In this document: positions 25,659-35,763 of the stretch, in pieces
How positions within the stretch are numbered: the stretch's first letter is position 1
Layout: each line of letters starts with the position of its first letter
Assembly: GCF_002735695.1 (NCBI RefSeq)
Contig: NZ_PDZH01000003.1
Location: 1-64,000, forward strand
Direction: 5' to 3'
Source of the DNA: Chitinimonas sp. BJB300
Lineage (GTDB): Bacteria > Pseudomonadota > Gammaproteobacteria > Burkholderiales > Chitinimonadaceae
DNA: 64,000 nucleotides
Notes under the pieces: model-generated
Database searches by the model: none
What the model saw: only the letters and a program-made list of their open reading frames with translations
What the model was told of the DNA's origin: nothing
Position numbers and translations under genes: made by a program

Positions 25659-26510
25659 CTATGTCCAGGGTTTGAGGGTCTTCGAGACATGCTCGAGAGT
25701 GTTGGCCCAACGCTGCGCAGCAATTCGCAGGCCTATGGCGGAGAAATGACAGCCGCCCGAACGCATCTCACCTTGAAGGTCATCTGTATCTGGCCCTGGC
25801 AGGAAGCCGGCCTGGTGCTGGGTAAGATCGGCAAGGGCGGCCCGTACTTGGCTGCCATCGGCGCCGGGGCAGTAGGTGGATTGCGCCGCCACAATCGGTG
25901 CGCTGACCTTGGCGGCCTGTAGTGCAGCCTGTAGTTTCAATAGTGCTTGCCGGTAATCTGCCTGGCTGGTTTTTGCCTTGGCGTCGGCCTCACCTTGTTG
26001 CCATAGCACCAGGGATGGCGTGAGTCCGGTGGCGGCGAGCTGGCCCAACTGTTGTTGCCAATGTTGTTGCAGCGGGCCATTGCCCACCCAGTCGGCGATA
26101 GGTGTGCTTTCAATGGCGATGAGGGCATACACCAGTGGGCGTCCACCCAGCTGATGGCCAAGGTACTGGCTGACATGGGGCCAGAGGCTGGCGCCACGCC
26201 CTGTACCGCCGGGTAGCGGTGCCGTCGAGCTGTAGCAGCGACCGTCTTTGACGATGTTGAGCGGGATATAGCTGGCATCGCCCAGCTCGGCATGATTGGC
26301 AGCGTTCGATTGCCCAAGCACCAGCAGCACGACAGGTTGCTGCTTGGCCAGGTCGGCGCAGACGAGTTCGGACTTTGCCGGCGCGGGTTGGATTTGCGTC
26401 AGTTTTTGCGCCAGTGAATCTGCCGCTTCAACCGGTTGCCGCGGCAACAGCCACAACAGCCCGGCCAGCAGGAGGCAAATGCCAATGATGGGGTAGGCGC
26501 GCGTTGGCAT
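25659..26510 (-). CDS. Sialate O-acetylesterase-like SGNH hydrolase, exported or anchored
   Basis: 283 residues with a signal anchor or signal peptide (about residues 7-28, ending VEAAD). The SASA-domain motifs are VLGQSNAANH (nucleophile Ser), WQQGEADAK and CHFSAIGLRIAA (His). It probably removes acetyl groups from the polysaccharide in the periplasm. Its start overlaps the acyltransferase stop, so the adding and removing enzymes are coupled. Confidence 0.85.
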   Translation of the reverse strand: MPTRAYPIIGICLLLAGLLWLLPRQPVEAADSLAQKLTQIQPAPAKSELVCADLAKQQPVVLLVLGQSNAANHAELGDASYIPLNIVKDGRCYSSTAPLPGGTGRGASLWPHVSQYLGHQLGGRPLVYALIAIESTPIADWVGNGPLQQHWQQQLGQLAATGLTPSLVLWQQGEADAKAKTSQADYRQALLKLQAALQAAKVSAPIVAAQSTYCPGADGSQVRAALADLTQHQAGFLPGPDTDDLQGEMRSGGCHFSAIGLRIAAQRWANTLEHVSKTLKPWT

Positions 26511-27556
26511 CAGGCCTCCCGCGACACGGCAACCGGCGCACGTGTCTGTTGATAGCGCTTATAGCGTTCGCGCAGGAAATGCATGGCAGGTTTTTCCACG
26601 AGTCGGCTCAGCAAGTGGGCCAATGTCAAAGCAATGATCAAGGCGATCAGGATGGTGAGGTTGGCGTTCAGGCCAGCCTGCTGCAAATGCAACATCACCG
26701 CCCAGCCAATATTCTCGTGCAACAGATAAAGCGTATAAGAGATGGCACCCAACCAGACCAGCCACGGGTGGGTCAATAATGGCAAACGGCCCGTGGCGAC
26801 TGCGAATAACACCCCACTTAATGCACAGGCCAGCAGGGCAAGCATGGGCGATTCGACAACCCCCAGCAAAACGATAGCCGTCAATAGCATGGCAATATCG
26901 GGCTTCGGTGGGCCGCGCCGGCTTGTAAGGCGGTAAATCATGATACCGGCCCCAAACCAGGGGATGAACTTGAGAATCAGCAAGCGGAAGGCAAGCCAAG
27001 GGAGGTCGATCTGGAATAGCTTCTCAAAACCGAAATAACCCAGACGCAGGGCAAACAATACCCCCAGCAGCATATGGATGCGGCCCAGCCAACCTAGGCG
27101 GAAGGCCAGCAACGCCCAGGCATAGAAGAGCAGCTCGACTTCCAGGGTCCAATACACGCCATCGACATGCGGCACCTTGAAGAGGTTATGGAACATGCTG
27201 AGGTTCCAGGCAGCGCTTTCCAGCCCTACCGTCTTGCCCGGCAGGCCCAACCAGCTGGTGATGATAAAAGTCAGCGGTACCGCCACCCAATAGGCTGGGT
27301 AGAGGCGACTAAAGCGCGAAACGACGAAGTCCAGTGATTGCCGGGTCTTGTCCAGTGTCATGAAGATGACAAAGCCACTGATCATGAAGAACAGATTGAC
27401 GCCGTAGTGCCCCCAGGGCAGCGAGAACAACGGCACTGTAGTGTGACCGTAGAGCTCCTGATAGCGCGTCGTATAGTGAAATAGCACCACCAGCACGGCT
27501 GCAATGCCGCGCAGGGAGTCGATTTCAGTCATACGGCGTGTGGTGGGCTGCGACAT
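26510..27556 (-). CDS. Membrane O-acyltransferase (acyltransferase 3 family)
   Basis: 348 residues with about ten membrane helices. The N-terminal EIDSLRGIAAVLVVLFHY holds the conserved Arg and His of the family, and MISGFVIFMTL and RLYPAYW are typical. It transfers acyl (usually acetyl) groups to extracellular sugars, as in OatA and ExoZ-type enzymes. The context points to acetylation of the exopolysaccharide. Confidence 0.9.
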   Translation of the reverse strand: MSQPTTRRMTEIDSLRGIAAVLVVLFHYTTRYQELYGHTTVPLFSLPWGHYGVNLFFMISGFVIFMTLDKTRQSLDFVVSRFSRLYPAYWVAVPLTFIITSWLGLPGKTVGLESAAWNLSMFHNLFKVPHVDGVYWTLEVELLFYAWALLAFRLGWLGRIHMLLGVLFALRLGYFGFEKLFQIDLPWLAFRLLILKFIPWFGAGIMIYRLTSRRGPPKPDIAMLLTAIVLLGVVESPMLALLACALSGVLFAVATGRLPLLTHPWLVWLGAISYTLYLLHENIGWAVMLHLQQAGLNANLTILIALIIALTLAHLLSRLVEKPAMHFLRERYKRYQQTRAPVAVSREA

Positions 27557-27565
27557 AGGGCGGCT

Positions 27566-28810
27566 TTACACCAGCACTTCAGCCGGTGCTTCATGGCCCA
27601 GGAAAGCTTGTGGGCTGGCGGATAAACCATAAGCGCCTGATTGGAAGATCACGACCAGGTCGCCTACGTCGGCTTTGGCGAGCGCCATTTTGTCGGCCAG
27701 TAAATCAAGCGGTGTGCAGAGCGGGCCCACTACCGATATCCCGGGTTCCACTGCACCGTCCATTCGGTTGCCGATGGTGGCGGGGTAGTTTTTGCGGATC
27801 ACCTGCCCGAAGTTACCCGAAGCTGCCAGATGGTGGTGCAAGCCCCCGTTGGTGACAAGGTAGACCTGCCCGCGCGATACCTTGCGATCAATCACTTCTG
27901 CGACATACACGCCGGCTTCGCCCACCAGATAGCGTCCCAGTTCGATGACGAGTTCCGCTGCGGGGAAGTCCTGCCTGGCACGCTTTGACAAGTCCGCCAG
28001 GTTGGCACCAATGCTGGGCAGATCCAGCCGCTGCTCGCCTGGAAAATAAGGAATGCCGAAGCCGCCGCCCAGATTGAGAAAGCGCACGGGCGATGGGGCA
28101 TATTCAGCCAAGCGCAGGGCCAGGGTATAGCTTTGGCTTTGCGCGTCGACAATGGCTTCGGGCTTGAGGCTTTGTGAGCCGGAGAAAAGATGAAAGCCTT
28201 CAAACGCCAAGCCAGCCTTGCCGATTTGGGCGAGTAATTCCGGCACCTGTTCGGCATCGACGCCAAATTGCTTGGGGCCGCCGCCCATCTTCATGCCTGA
28301 GTGCTTCAGTTCGAAGTCCGGATTCACCCGCACTGCCACACGTGCCGTATAGCCGCTGGTTTGGCTGATCTCCGCCAGGATAGCCACTTCACGAAAGGAT
28401 TCGATATTGATCAAAATGCTGGCTGCGACGGCTTGCGCCAGTTCGGCGCGACTTTTACCTGGCCCGGCAAAGCTGATATCAGCTGGATTCGCCCCGCTAT
28501 CCAGCGCCACACGCAACTCGCCACCCGAGGCCACGTCGATGCCATCCACCAAGCCGGCCATATGGCACACCACTGCCGGCATGGGGTTGGCCTTCATGGC
28601 GTAGTGCAGCTTGATGGAATTGGGTAAGGCTGCCCGTAACTGCGCTACCCGCTGGCTGAGCAGGCTGCGGTCATAAGCATAGAAAGGGGTACGCCCGACC
28701 CTGGCGGCCAAGCGGCTCAGCGGCATACCGCCAATCAGCAGCTCGCCATTGGCGATGCGGAACTGATCCATGGTGGCATGGAGGGGGGGCTGGCGTTCAG
28801 CAGCTTGCAT
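27566..28810 (-). CDS. PLP-dependent decarboxylase, exosortase-A-system type
   Basis: 414 residues of the DapDC/ODC-like fold III family: AMKANPMP carries the PLP lysine, GGGFGIPYF the phosphate-binding glycines, and SGAYGLSASPQAFLGH the C-terminal substrate region. This is the branch that occurs with exosortase A. It should decarboxylate a basic or meso-diamino acid, giving an amine; the actual substrate is unknown. The start may instead be the ATG at 28771. Only 18 bp separates it from the ligase gene, so the pair likely act in succession. Confidence 0.88.
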   Translation of the reverse strand: MQAAERQPPLHATMDQFRIANGELLIGGMPLSRLAARVGRTPFYAYDRSLLSQRVAQLRAALPNSIKLHYAMKANPMPAVVCHMAGLVDGIDVASGGELRVALDSGANPADISFAGPGKSRAELAQAVAASILINIESFREVAILAEISQTSGYTARVAVRVNPDFELKHSGMKMGGGPKQFGVDAEQVPELLAQIGKAGLAFEGFHLFSGSQSLKPEAIVDAQSQSYTLALRLAEYAPSPVRFLNLGGGFGIPYFPGEQRLDLPSIGANLADLSKRARQDFPAAELVIELGRYLVGEAGVYVAEVIDRKVSRGQVYLVTNGGLHHHLAASGNFGQVIRKNYPATIGNRMDGAVEPGISVVGPLCTPLDLLADKMALAKADVGDLVVIFQSGAYGLSASPQAFLGHEAPAEVLV

Positions 28811-28828
28811 GGCTGGGGTCCTGATGGT

Positions 28829-30418
28829 TCATGATGTGGTGCTTTGCTGTTCGAGCCATTCGGTCGAGAGTGTCTTGCGGTCGATCTTGCCGTTAGGGTT
28901 GCGTGGCAGTGGGCCTTCACGCACCACTACGCCGGCCGGCACCATGTAGGCTGGCATGCGGCTGCGGCATTCGGCCAGCAATGTGGTGGTGTCGAGGCTA
29001 TGGTCTGCGTTGGGGGTGGCGATCACTTGAATCGCCTGTCCGAGGCTGGGGTGGTCGACACCAAATGCCACGCATTCCCCCACGAGCTTGGTGGCGTATA
29101 GGATTTCCTCGACCTCCGTGGGGCTGACTCGATAGCCCGATGTCTTGATCATTTCATCGCGCCGACCAATGAAATACAGAAAGCCGTCTTCATCCTGGCG
29201 TACGGTATCGCCTGAAAACACGGCGAGTTCTTGCAGTACTAAGCCCGCTTCACGGCCGGGAAGCGGCTTATAACGTTCGGCGGTCTTGTCCGGGTCGTTC
29301 CAATATCCCATGCCGACCAATGCACCACGGTGTACCAACTCACCGGGTTCGTGGGCGGCGCATGGTGTGCCGTCCTCACGCAAGACCAGGATTTCAGCAT
29401 TGGGAATTGCTTTGCCGATGGAGTCTGGCCGCCGGTCCACCTCCTCGGGGGGGAGATAGGTCGAGCGAAAAGCCTCGGTAAGGCCATACATCAGATAAGG
29501 CTTGCTGCGGGGCAGGCGGCTGCGCAGGGCATCCAGGGTTTCGCGTGGCATGCGGCCACCGGTGTTGGCGAAGTAACGCAAGTGCTGGCCAATGGCGGCA
29601 GGCCATTCAAGCTGCGTCAACTGGATATATAGCGGCGGTACGGCGGTCAAGCCGGTGACTTTTTCCTGCTCCAGCGCCTTGAGTACATCCTTGGGCAGCA
29701 AGTAGTTGAGCAGCACGACACGCGCGCCGGTATGGAAGGCGGTGGTCAACTGGCTGAAGCCGGCGTCAAACGACAAAGGCAACGCAGCCAGCAGGGTGTC
29801 GTCCGGCTTGTTTTCCAGATAGCTAGCCACACTCTTGGCGCCAGCCACCATATTTCGGTGCGATAGAACCACCCCCTTGGGTTTGCCGGTGCTGCCTGAG
29901 GTGTAGAGGATGGCAGCCATATCGACATCGATCAGCCTATGCCCGGCATGAGGTGGGGCCGCCAATAGGTCGCCCCATTGTTGTGTATTGAGTGTGCCGG
30001 GTGCGGGGCAAGCCTCGTTGCCCAGTACGACCAAATGGCGCAGGTCGTGGCAGTCAGGTAATACTCCGGTTAATAAGGGCAGGCGTTCCGGCGAGGTGAT
30101 CAACAAACGCACATTGCAGTCGCGCAGGATGTAACCGACCTGATCGGACTTCAGCAAGGGGTTGAGCGGTACGAACACACAGCCCGCGGCGGTTGCGCCA
30201 AAACTTGCGATCACGGTTTCAAAGCGCTTTTCCAGATAAATCGCTACCCGCTCGCCCCGCTGCATGCCCAGTTGGCGCAAACCATGGGCGAAGCGCTGGA
30301 CGCTATCCGCCAGCTCGGCATAGGTGAGGCTGGCGTTTTGGTAGGTCAGCGCCTTGGCGTCGGGCGCGGTGGCGGCCGAGGCGAAGATCAATTCGTGCAG
30401 AAGAATGGTATGGGTCAT
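28829..30418 (-). CDS. Acyl-CoA ligase (AMP-forming), exosortase-A-system type
   Basis: 529 residues of the ANL adenylating superfamily: P-loop YTSGSTGKPKGV (about residue 170), MYGLTEAF, SGDTVRQDEDG with the conserved Asp, and a C-terminal PRNPNGKIDRK with the catalytic lysine. It adenylates a carboxylic acid and loads it on CoA or on the phosphopantetheine of the ACP encoded at the head of this operon. The presence of ACP, ligase and decarboxylase together suggests carrier-bound synthesis of a decoration for the polymer. Confidence 0.9.
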   Translation of the reverse strand: MTHTILLHELIFASAATAPDAKALTYQNASLTYAELADSVQRFAHGLRQLGMQRGERVAIYLEKRFETVIASFGATAAGCVFVPLNPLLKSDQVGYILRDCNVRLLITSPERLPLLTGVLPDCHDLRHLVVLGNEACPAPGTLNTQQWGDLLAAPPHAGHRLIDVDMAAILYTSGSTGKPKGVVLSHRNMVAGAKSVASYLENKPDDTLLAALPLSFDAGFSQLTTAFHTGARVVLLNYLLPKDVLKALEQEKVTGLTAVPPLYIQLTQLEWPAAIGQHLRYFANTGGRMPRETLDALRSRLPRSKPYLMYGLTEAFRSTYLPPEEVDRRPDSIGKAIPNAEILVLREDGTPCAAHEPGELVHRGALVGMGYWNDPDKTAERYKPLPGREAGLVLQELAVFSGDTVRQDEDGFLYFIGRRDEMIKTSGYRVSPTEVEEILYATKLVGECVAFGVDHPSLGQAIQVIATPNADHSLDTTTLLAECRSRMPAYMVPAGVVVREGPLPRNPNGKIDRKTLSTEWLEQQSTTS

Positions 30419-30463
30419 CGCTTGGTTTTCTTGGCTTTGCTCTAAAGGGGCGCAGCGTCAGCG

Positions 30464-31981
30464 CTAGCTGGTCTGGGCGCCCCGGGCGCGAAAACGCGCC
30501 ATCAGCTGGACAATTTCGTCATACACCGGGTGCTTCAGCAGCTTGATGGCAGCCAGCCAGCAGATGGCACCAACGGGAACGACCAGCAGCAAATTAACGA
30601 GAGGGGGCAAATCAAAGTGCTGGCAAACATGCAGGGTGGCAAATTGGCCGAGCACCGAGACAACCGCCACCATTGCACTGCGCAGGCTGGGCGCAAACAG
30701 CAGGTGGGCCGGCTTATTGAGTACAACCGCCAAGTGGCGGCCATACATGAGCAGCATGACCATGTTGCTGAGCCCCCAAATGGCGGCTACTGCCTGGAGG
30801 CTGACAAACGAGGCCGCCAGGATGCCGACCAGATGCACCGGGCTATACCACAGTGAAATCTGCAATCGCCGCTTCACGTTGCCCGTTGCTGCCAGCAGGT
30901 TGGGGGCGAGTACAACCAGGTAAGCCGGTATCAGCGAGATGGCCAGCACACTGGCGATGGGGGCCGCAGCATCCCACTGATGGCCAAACAGCACCTGGAT
31001 GACATCGCCCGACATCAACGAAATAAAGCCCAGGAAAGGAAAACCGATGCTGGTGAAAATGGCGGTGCCGCGTGAAAACGTGCCATCAAGCGGAATACCG
31101 GCGCGGTGATCTGTCGCAAAGCTAGGGCTGGCGACGCGTAGGATGGCTGAGGTGATATTGGTAAAAAATAATTCAATCAAGCCGAAAGCTCGGCTGAATA
31201 TCCCGACCGACCCGAAATCAAATTGCTTGGCGATGATGAATTCATGCGCATTGCGGGTGGTGGATTCAATCATTCGCGAGGTGACGAACATCAGACCATA
31301 ATTCAACACCGCCTTGGCGGAACCCAAATTAGGCATCAATAGGGATTCCTTGGGCCTTAAACACGTCACCAGGATGGTCTGTACCACAATGCTGGCGATG
31401 GGGGCCCAGGCCAGGCTCATATAACCATGTCCATAATAGGCCAGGGTGACAGCCGTACTGGCATGGACAAGGCTGCATATCGTCTGGATGACGAATATCT
31501 TCTTGAAAGCCATTTCCCGGTTAAGCAAGGCAAAAGCAGGTGAGGCAAAGGGCAGGATAATGAAATTCAGGCTCATCACTGCCAATACCTGGGCAACTCC
31601 GGCTTCGGCATAGAACTCGGCCATGGCGTGGCGAAACAGCAGGATGAACACGGCGATGGACCAGGCGGTGAGGATAGCCATGCCGAAGGCAGCCTGGAGT
31701 TTGTCCTTGGTTAAATCTTTTTCCTGAATCAAATATTCGCTAATGCCAAAGTCACGCAGAATGCTGGCCAATATGGTGAAAGCGGCGCATAGCGAAAACA
31801 CGCCGACTTGGGCGGGCGTTAAAAGACGAGCCAGCAGCATGGTGCTGACCAGCGTGATGACCAGGCTGGCATAACGTTCGGCAAATGACCAAACCAATGC
31901 CTTGCGCACCGAGAGCGATTTGGTGGTGGGTTCGCTCAAGTGAAGGTGCCCTGGCTGGATTGAATAAGCATGTTTCCCCAT
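30464..31981 (-). CDS. Polysaccharide flippase (Wzx/oligosaccharide flippase family)
   Basis: 505 residues with about twelve to fourteen membrane helices and the MATE/PST-like N-terminus (ALVWSFAERYASLVITLVST; FTILASILRDFGISEYLIQ). It should move lipid-linked repeat units of the exopolysaccharide to the periplasmic face. No Wzy polymerase or Wza/Wzc export genes are in the window, so the rest of the pathway is elsewhere. Confidence 0.88.
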   Translation of the reverse strand: MGKHAYSIQPGHLHLSEPTTKSLSVRKALVWSFAERYASLVITLVSTMLLARLLTPAQVGVFSLCAAFTILASILRDFGISEYLIQEKDLTKDKLQAAFGMAILTAWSIAVFILLFRHAMAEFYAEAGVAQVLAVMSLNFIILPFASPAFALLNREMAFKKIFVIQTICSLVHASTAVTLAYYGHGYMSLAWAPIASIVVQTILVTCLRPKESLLMPNLGSAKAVLNYGLMFVTSRMIESTTRNAHEFIIAKQFDFGSVGIFSRAFGLIELFFTNITSAILRVASPSFATDHRAGIPLDGTFSRGTAIFTSIGFPFLGFISLMSGDVIQVLFGHQWDAAAPIASVLAISLIPAYLVVLAPNLLAATGNVKRRLQISLWYSPVHLVGILAASFVSLQAVAAIWGLSNMVMLLMYGRHLAVVLNKPAHLLFAPSLRSAMVAVVSVLGQFATLHVCQHFDLPPLVNLLLVVPVGAICWLAAIKLLKHPVYDEIVQLMARFRARGAQTS

Positions 31982-32017
31982 TTTATTTTCTAATTATCCA
32001 AACACGATGTGATTCGA

Positions 32018-33085
32018 TTACTCGGTGACCACCTCGGGTTTTTCTTCTTTTACCTTTGCCGCTTCTCTCTCCTGACGCATACGATTGATGCGGTTGTGCA
32101 GGGCCATCAGAAAAGACCAGCGATAGGCCGTGGCGTGGTAGATGACCCGCTTGGCTTCTGCCCAGCGGGTGTGCCATTCCATGACTTTTCCGTAGAACTC
32201 AATACGCTTGAATTGGCCTTCCGTGAACAGGGCTTGGAATTGATCCTGCCGCATCAAGGTGGAAGGCGAGATGGACTTGTAACTCTCGTCGTAAGCGGTT
32301 TTTAGAATGACGACGGTTTTGCCATTGTCGATGCACAAATCCATGGAAACGACTTTATCGTCAAAGCGGTAACGGTAAATACGCCCCCGGCCTAACGCGC
32401 AAAAGTTTTCCAACATCTGGCGATAAAACCGGCCCTGGGCATTATCGGGGTGCACGGCGGTGCCATTGGCGGCTTTCCAGCCTGCACTTTCCAGCGTGCC
32501 ATAGTCACGCATTGCATCGGCCACGCCTTGTGGGTCGCGAATGCAGTCCATTTGCACATGAATGCCGTCGGTTTGCAGCTTGTTGCGTTGTTTGCGCGCA
32601 TTCTGTTTCAGATTCTTGCCACGCGCTTCCCAATAGGTATCGAAGTCACTTTCAATATCAATCCACGCCGTGTCGATATAGTCTTGCGTGCGAATAAGTT
32701 GGCTTGCCTCTGGGCGTTGTTGCAGCAAAGGGTCCAGTTGGGACAAGCCGATACCGAGGCTGAGGCCGGGCAGGGCAGGGATCAGTGAACTGGTTGTGTC
32801 GCCCAGCGTCTGGCTTGCTTTGACAACCCACGCGCCAAGCGGCAGCTGCGAAGGTTGAAAGGTTTCCCACAAGCCCAGCTTGCCGGGTTGAAGAATAGCG
32901 GCTGCCTGGGCTTGCCCGTTTTCTCGACCTACCGCGACAACTTCCAGGTGATTGCCAAATTCCTTGAGCAAAGGCAGCAAAAAAGCGCTTTCCAGAAAGG
33001 GGATATCCGCGCTGGCGTGTAAAAGCGCATCCCATTCACCAGCCAGTGTTTGAAATTGTTCTACGGGATAAATTTGCCAAATCAT
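32018..33085 (-). CDS. FemAB/GNAT-like acyltransferase
   Basis: 355 residues. A long GNAT_6 (BcsL-like) domain is visible: YWEARGKNLKQNARKQRNKL, the substrate loop RIYRYRFDDKVVSMDL, and KTAYDESYKSISPSTLM. It transfers an acyl group to an amino group, perhaps on a sugar or peptide of the exopolysaccharide. I chose ATG 33085 with a GGGCGAG-like site; an in-frame GTG at 33112 is also possible. A Lys/Glu-rich tail of about 20 residues ends the protein. Confidence 0.82.
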   Translation of the reverse strand: MIWQIYPVEQFQTLAGEWDALLHASADIPFLESAFLLPLLKEFGNHLEVVAVGRENGQAQAAAILQPGKLGLWETFQPSQLPLGAWVVKASQTLGDTTSSLIPALPGLSLGIGLSQLDPLLQQRPEASQLIRTQDYIDTAWIDIESDFDTYWEARGKNLKQNARKQRNKLQTDGIHVQMDCIRDPQGVADAMRDYGTLESAGWKAANGTAVHPDNAQGRFYRQMLENFCALGRGRIYRYRFDDKVVSMDLCIDNGKTVVILKTAYDESYKSISPSTLMRQDQFQALFTEGQFKRIEFYGKVMEWHTRWAEAKRVIYHATAYRWSFLMALHNRINRMRQEREAAKVKEEKPEVVTE

Positions 33086-33120
33086 GACTCGCCCTTGGGT
33101 AGATGGCTGCACATTGACCG

Positions 33121-34425
33121 TTACGATGGATGCTGCGGTTGTAATGCATCGAGTAAACCCGCCAGTTGGCGTGTCCGTTCATCACGCGCGGCAAGCCTTA
33201 TGCAGTTGGCGTCGGCGATGGGGGCGGTATTCGATTGAATGGCCTGGACGAATGGCAGAAAGGTACGGGCAATGGCATCTGCGTCATCCAGGTCGGCAAT
33301 ATGGGGTAGGCCAGCCTGATGCATCACGCTTGCGGTGTCCCCGGCGGGGTCTGTGAAGGCGATGATGGGTTTGCCGGCGCGCAGATATTCGTAAAACTTG
33401 GCAGGGATTTGGTCGTTGCATTCTGCTGATTGCAGTAAAAACAAGCCGTCGGCCGCCAGCATTTCGCCAATTGCCGCCGCGTAGTCCAGGGCGGGAAGCA
33501 CTTCAACAACCGTTCCCAATTGGTGCTCGTCGACCAACTTGGCCAGAAACGCATCGTGGACCGGTGCCCGAAAGCGAAGGCGGAATTGGTTGGGGTTCAA
33601 CTGCCCCTGTTTGATCAGCATAGCCACCGCAGAAAGCAAAGCAGCCGGGTTGCGCCATGCCGGGTAGACAATGCCGCTATGCAATAACGTGATTTTCCCC
33701 GGGTTTAATGTGGGGGAGGAATGGTTTGGCTGGGTACTGGGAAATGCGGTTTCGTCGTAACCATTTTCCACCACCTTGATGCGCGCTGCGGCAAAGGGAT
33801 AGCGCTCTTTATAAAGGCGTGCTGCGCCCTCGGTGGCGAATACAGCCAAGCTGGCGCGCGCAAATACCCGCTGCTCGGTTTTCAGGTAGCTCTGCCATGT
33901 TTTGGCGTTTTCTGGGTAGCCTGCATGCGCCATGGGGTCACGAAAGTCTGCTACCCAGGGAATACCGGTGATGCGCGCCAGCCAATAGCCGATCAGATGC
34001 GCGCTGGGGATAGGGTAGGTGCTCCAGAGCAAATCCGGCTTGCGTGCGCGGATCATGCGCAGGCCTGCCGGAATCGCCCCGACAAGCCAGGAGGTCCAAC
34101 GGTCTGGCCGTGCCAACCAGCCCGGGTAGCGACGAAAAAATGCGAGGTGGCGGCTGGCATCGAGTGCGAACGCGCGCTGGACCTGCAACCCTGCCGGTAC
34201 CTTGTCGAGCAGATCATTGCTGGTGGCTTCGTAAGCGCGGATGTCAGCGCTGAGCACAGAAGGGGTCCAACCAAAATTTGGCAAGGCGCGGGCAAAATGC
34301 AAGGTACGCAAAATGCCGCTGCTGCCTTGCAGGGGCGGGAAGTGGTAGGCAATCATCAGGATGTGCCTTTGGGGGGGGGTGGTGTGCCGCTGTGTGACAT
34401 CAGCCGGGGCATCAATGATAGGCAC
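33121..34425 (-). CDS. Glycosyltransferase family 4
   Basis: 434 residues with the GT-B plan. The N-terminal acceptor region is HILMIAYHFPPLQGSSGILR, followed by WVADFRDPMAHAGY, and the donor-binding segment is QIPAKFYEYLRAGKPIIAF with the conserved Glu. It should add one sugar to the lipid-linked repeat unit. The GTG start overlaps the upstream aminotransferase stop by 14 bp. Confidence 0.88.
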   Translation of the reverse strand: MPIIDAPADVTQRHTTPPQRHILMIAYHFPPLQGSSGILRTLHFARALPNFGWTPSVLSADIRAYEATSNDLLDKVPAGLQVQRAFALDASRHLAFFRRYPGWLARPDRWTSWLVGAIPAGLRMIRARKPDLLWSTYPIPSAHLIGYWLARITGIPWVADFRDPMAHAGYPENAKTWQSYLKTEQRVFARASLAVFATEGAARLYKERYPFAAARIKVVENGYDETAFPSTQPNHSSPTLNPGKITLLHSGIVYPAWRNPAALLSAVAMLIKQGQLNPNQFRLRFRAPVHDAFLAKLVDEHQLGTVVEVLPALDYAAAIGEMLAADGLFLLQSAECNDQIPAKFYEYLRAGKPIIAFTDPAGDTASVMHQAGLPHIADLDDADAIARTFLPFVQAIQSNTAPIADANCIRLAARDERTRQLAGLLDALQPQHPS

Positions 34426-35608
34426 GGCGAATCTCTCGCACCAGGATGCCCATATCTTCGGGGCTTAAATCCTGGTGACAAGGCAGTTGCAATATGTGGT
34501 GCGACCATAGGCCGCCTTGGTCGCCCGCGATGATAGGCACATTGGGCCAGGGGCGGTCCCAGCGGGAGAGGGGAATGCCCATTTCACGTAGGGCGAGGTA
34601 GCCTGGGTCGGGATCAGCCACCCACAGTGGGAAGACATAAGGCGCACAGTTTTCCGGCAAGGATTTCACTAGTGGCCGGACGTTCGGGTGGTCGGCAAAC
34701 GCCTTGAGAAACAACGCAAAGTGCTTGCGCCGTTGCTCGACAATACGGGCGCGCGGCGAGTGTTTAGCCAACCATCTACAGGGGAGGGTAAGCGCTTGGT
34801 GCGAGAGCGGCACATCGATTGAAAACCCCTCCAGGTTATCTACACCAGCCGATGTGGTTTCGTTGGTGCTGCGGATATTGCGCAGCTTTTTCCGGGGGGT
34901 GTTGACCAGGCTGAATGTGCCGGCAAGGGCAGTATTCAAGCCATAAAAGCGTTTGAATATGGTGCCCAGATGAACGATATCGATAGCAGCCTTTATTTGT
35001 CGCAATACACCGGTACGGGTTTGGGCCGGCATATTGGTGCTGGGGATATTGATGGTGAGACACCCCCCTTCGGTGACGGGGAGGAACTTTGAGAGGCTGG
35101 CGATCGCCAAGTCACCCCAACTTCCAATCGGCCGCCCTTCGGTACTGCCAAATAATGCGTGGGCGCAGTCCTCGATCAGGATGATTTGATGAGTGTCGCA
35201 CCAATGGCGCAAATCCCCCATGGGTTGTGGCAGCCCAAAAAAATGCGCCGCCAGAATGACCCGTATATTTAATAAGTCTTGCTGAGCCAACCAATCAAAA
35301 TCAATACCACCTACCGCATTGATGGGGTAGAACACGGGCTTTGCACCTAAGGCCACAATCGGGGCGACCATCGTGGGGCAATGGTAGGTAGGCACCAGTA
35401 CCTTGTCCCCAGCCTTGATACCCAGCATTTCCAACGCGAGCAGAATCGAGGCCCGGCCACTGGTGGTGAACTTAATTGCAGCGTGTTCCAGTATGCACGG
35501 GATAGTCGAATGCCGGGCACCCTCCAGCGTGTTCCATCCGAGCACCGGAAGGCGCGGAATAGGAGGGCGGACCTTTTGATTTTCAATTGAAGCCGACATG
35601 GCGGGCAT
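34412..35608 (-). CDS. DegT/DnrJ/EryC1/StrS-family aminotransferase
   Basis: 398 residues. TSGRASILLALEMLG (PLP phosphate site), EDCAHALFG and SLSKFLPVTEGG with the PLP lysine mark a sugar aminotransferase of this family. It converts a keto-sugar nucleotide to an amino sugar, which would give the FemAB-like protein an amine to acylate. It is longer and more divergent in its C-terminal half than typical members. Confidence 0.85.
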   Translation of the reverse strand: MPAMSASIENQKVRPPIPRLPVLGWNTLEGARHSTIPCILEHAAIKFTTSGRASILLALEMLGIKAGDKVLVPTYHCPTMVAPIVALGAKPVFYPINAVGGIDFDWLAQQDLLNIRVILAAHFFGLPQPMGDLRHWCDTHQIILIEDCAHALFGSTEGRPIGSWGDLAIASLSKFLPVTEGGCLTINIPSTNMPAQTRTGVLRQIKAAIDIVHLGTIFKRFYGLNTALAGTFSLVNTPRKKLRNIRSTNETTSAGVDNLEGFSIDVPLSHQALTLPCRWLAKHSPRARIVEQRRKHFALFLKAFADHPNVRPLVKSLPENCAPYVFPLWVADPDPGYLALREMGIPLSRWDRPWPNVPIIAGDQGGLWSHHILQLPCHQDLSPEDMGILVREIRRAYH

Positions 35609-35763
35609 TGGTGCTCTGCATGACTGAATTAAGGGGCAGCGTATTCACGGTTGATTAGGTGGAAGTCAGCTCATGCCGTGAAAATCAGTATCGAATCCGC
35701 CGGGTTTCTGTTGGAAGAGGGGGAGGGATTCATCATCGCCATGATGATTGCCTCTCGGATGAT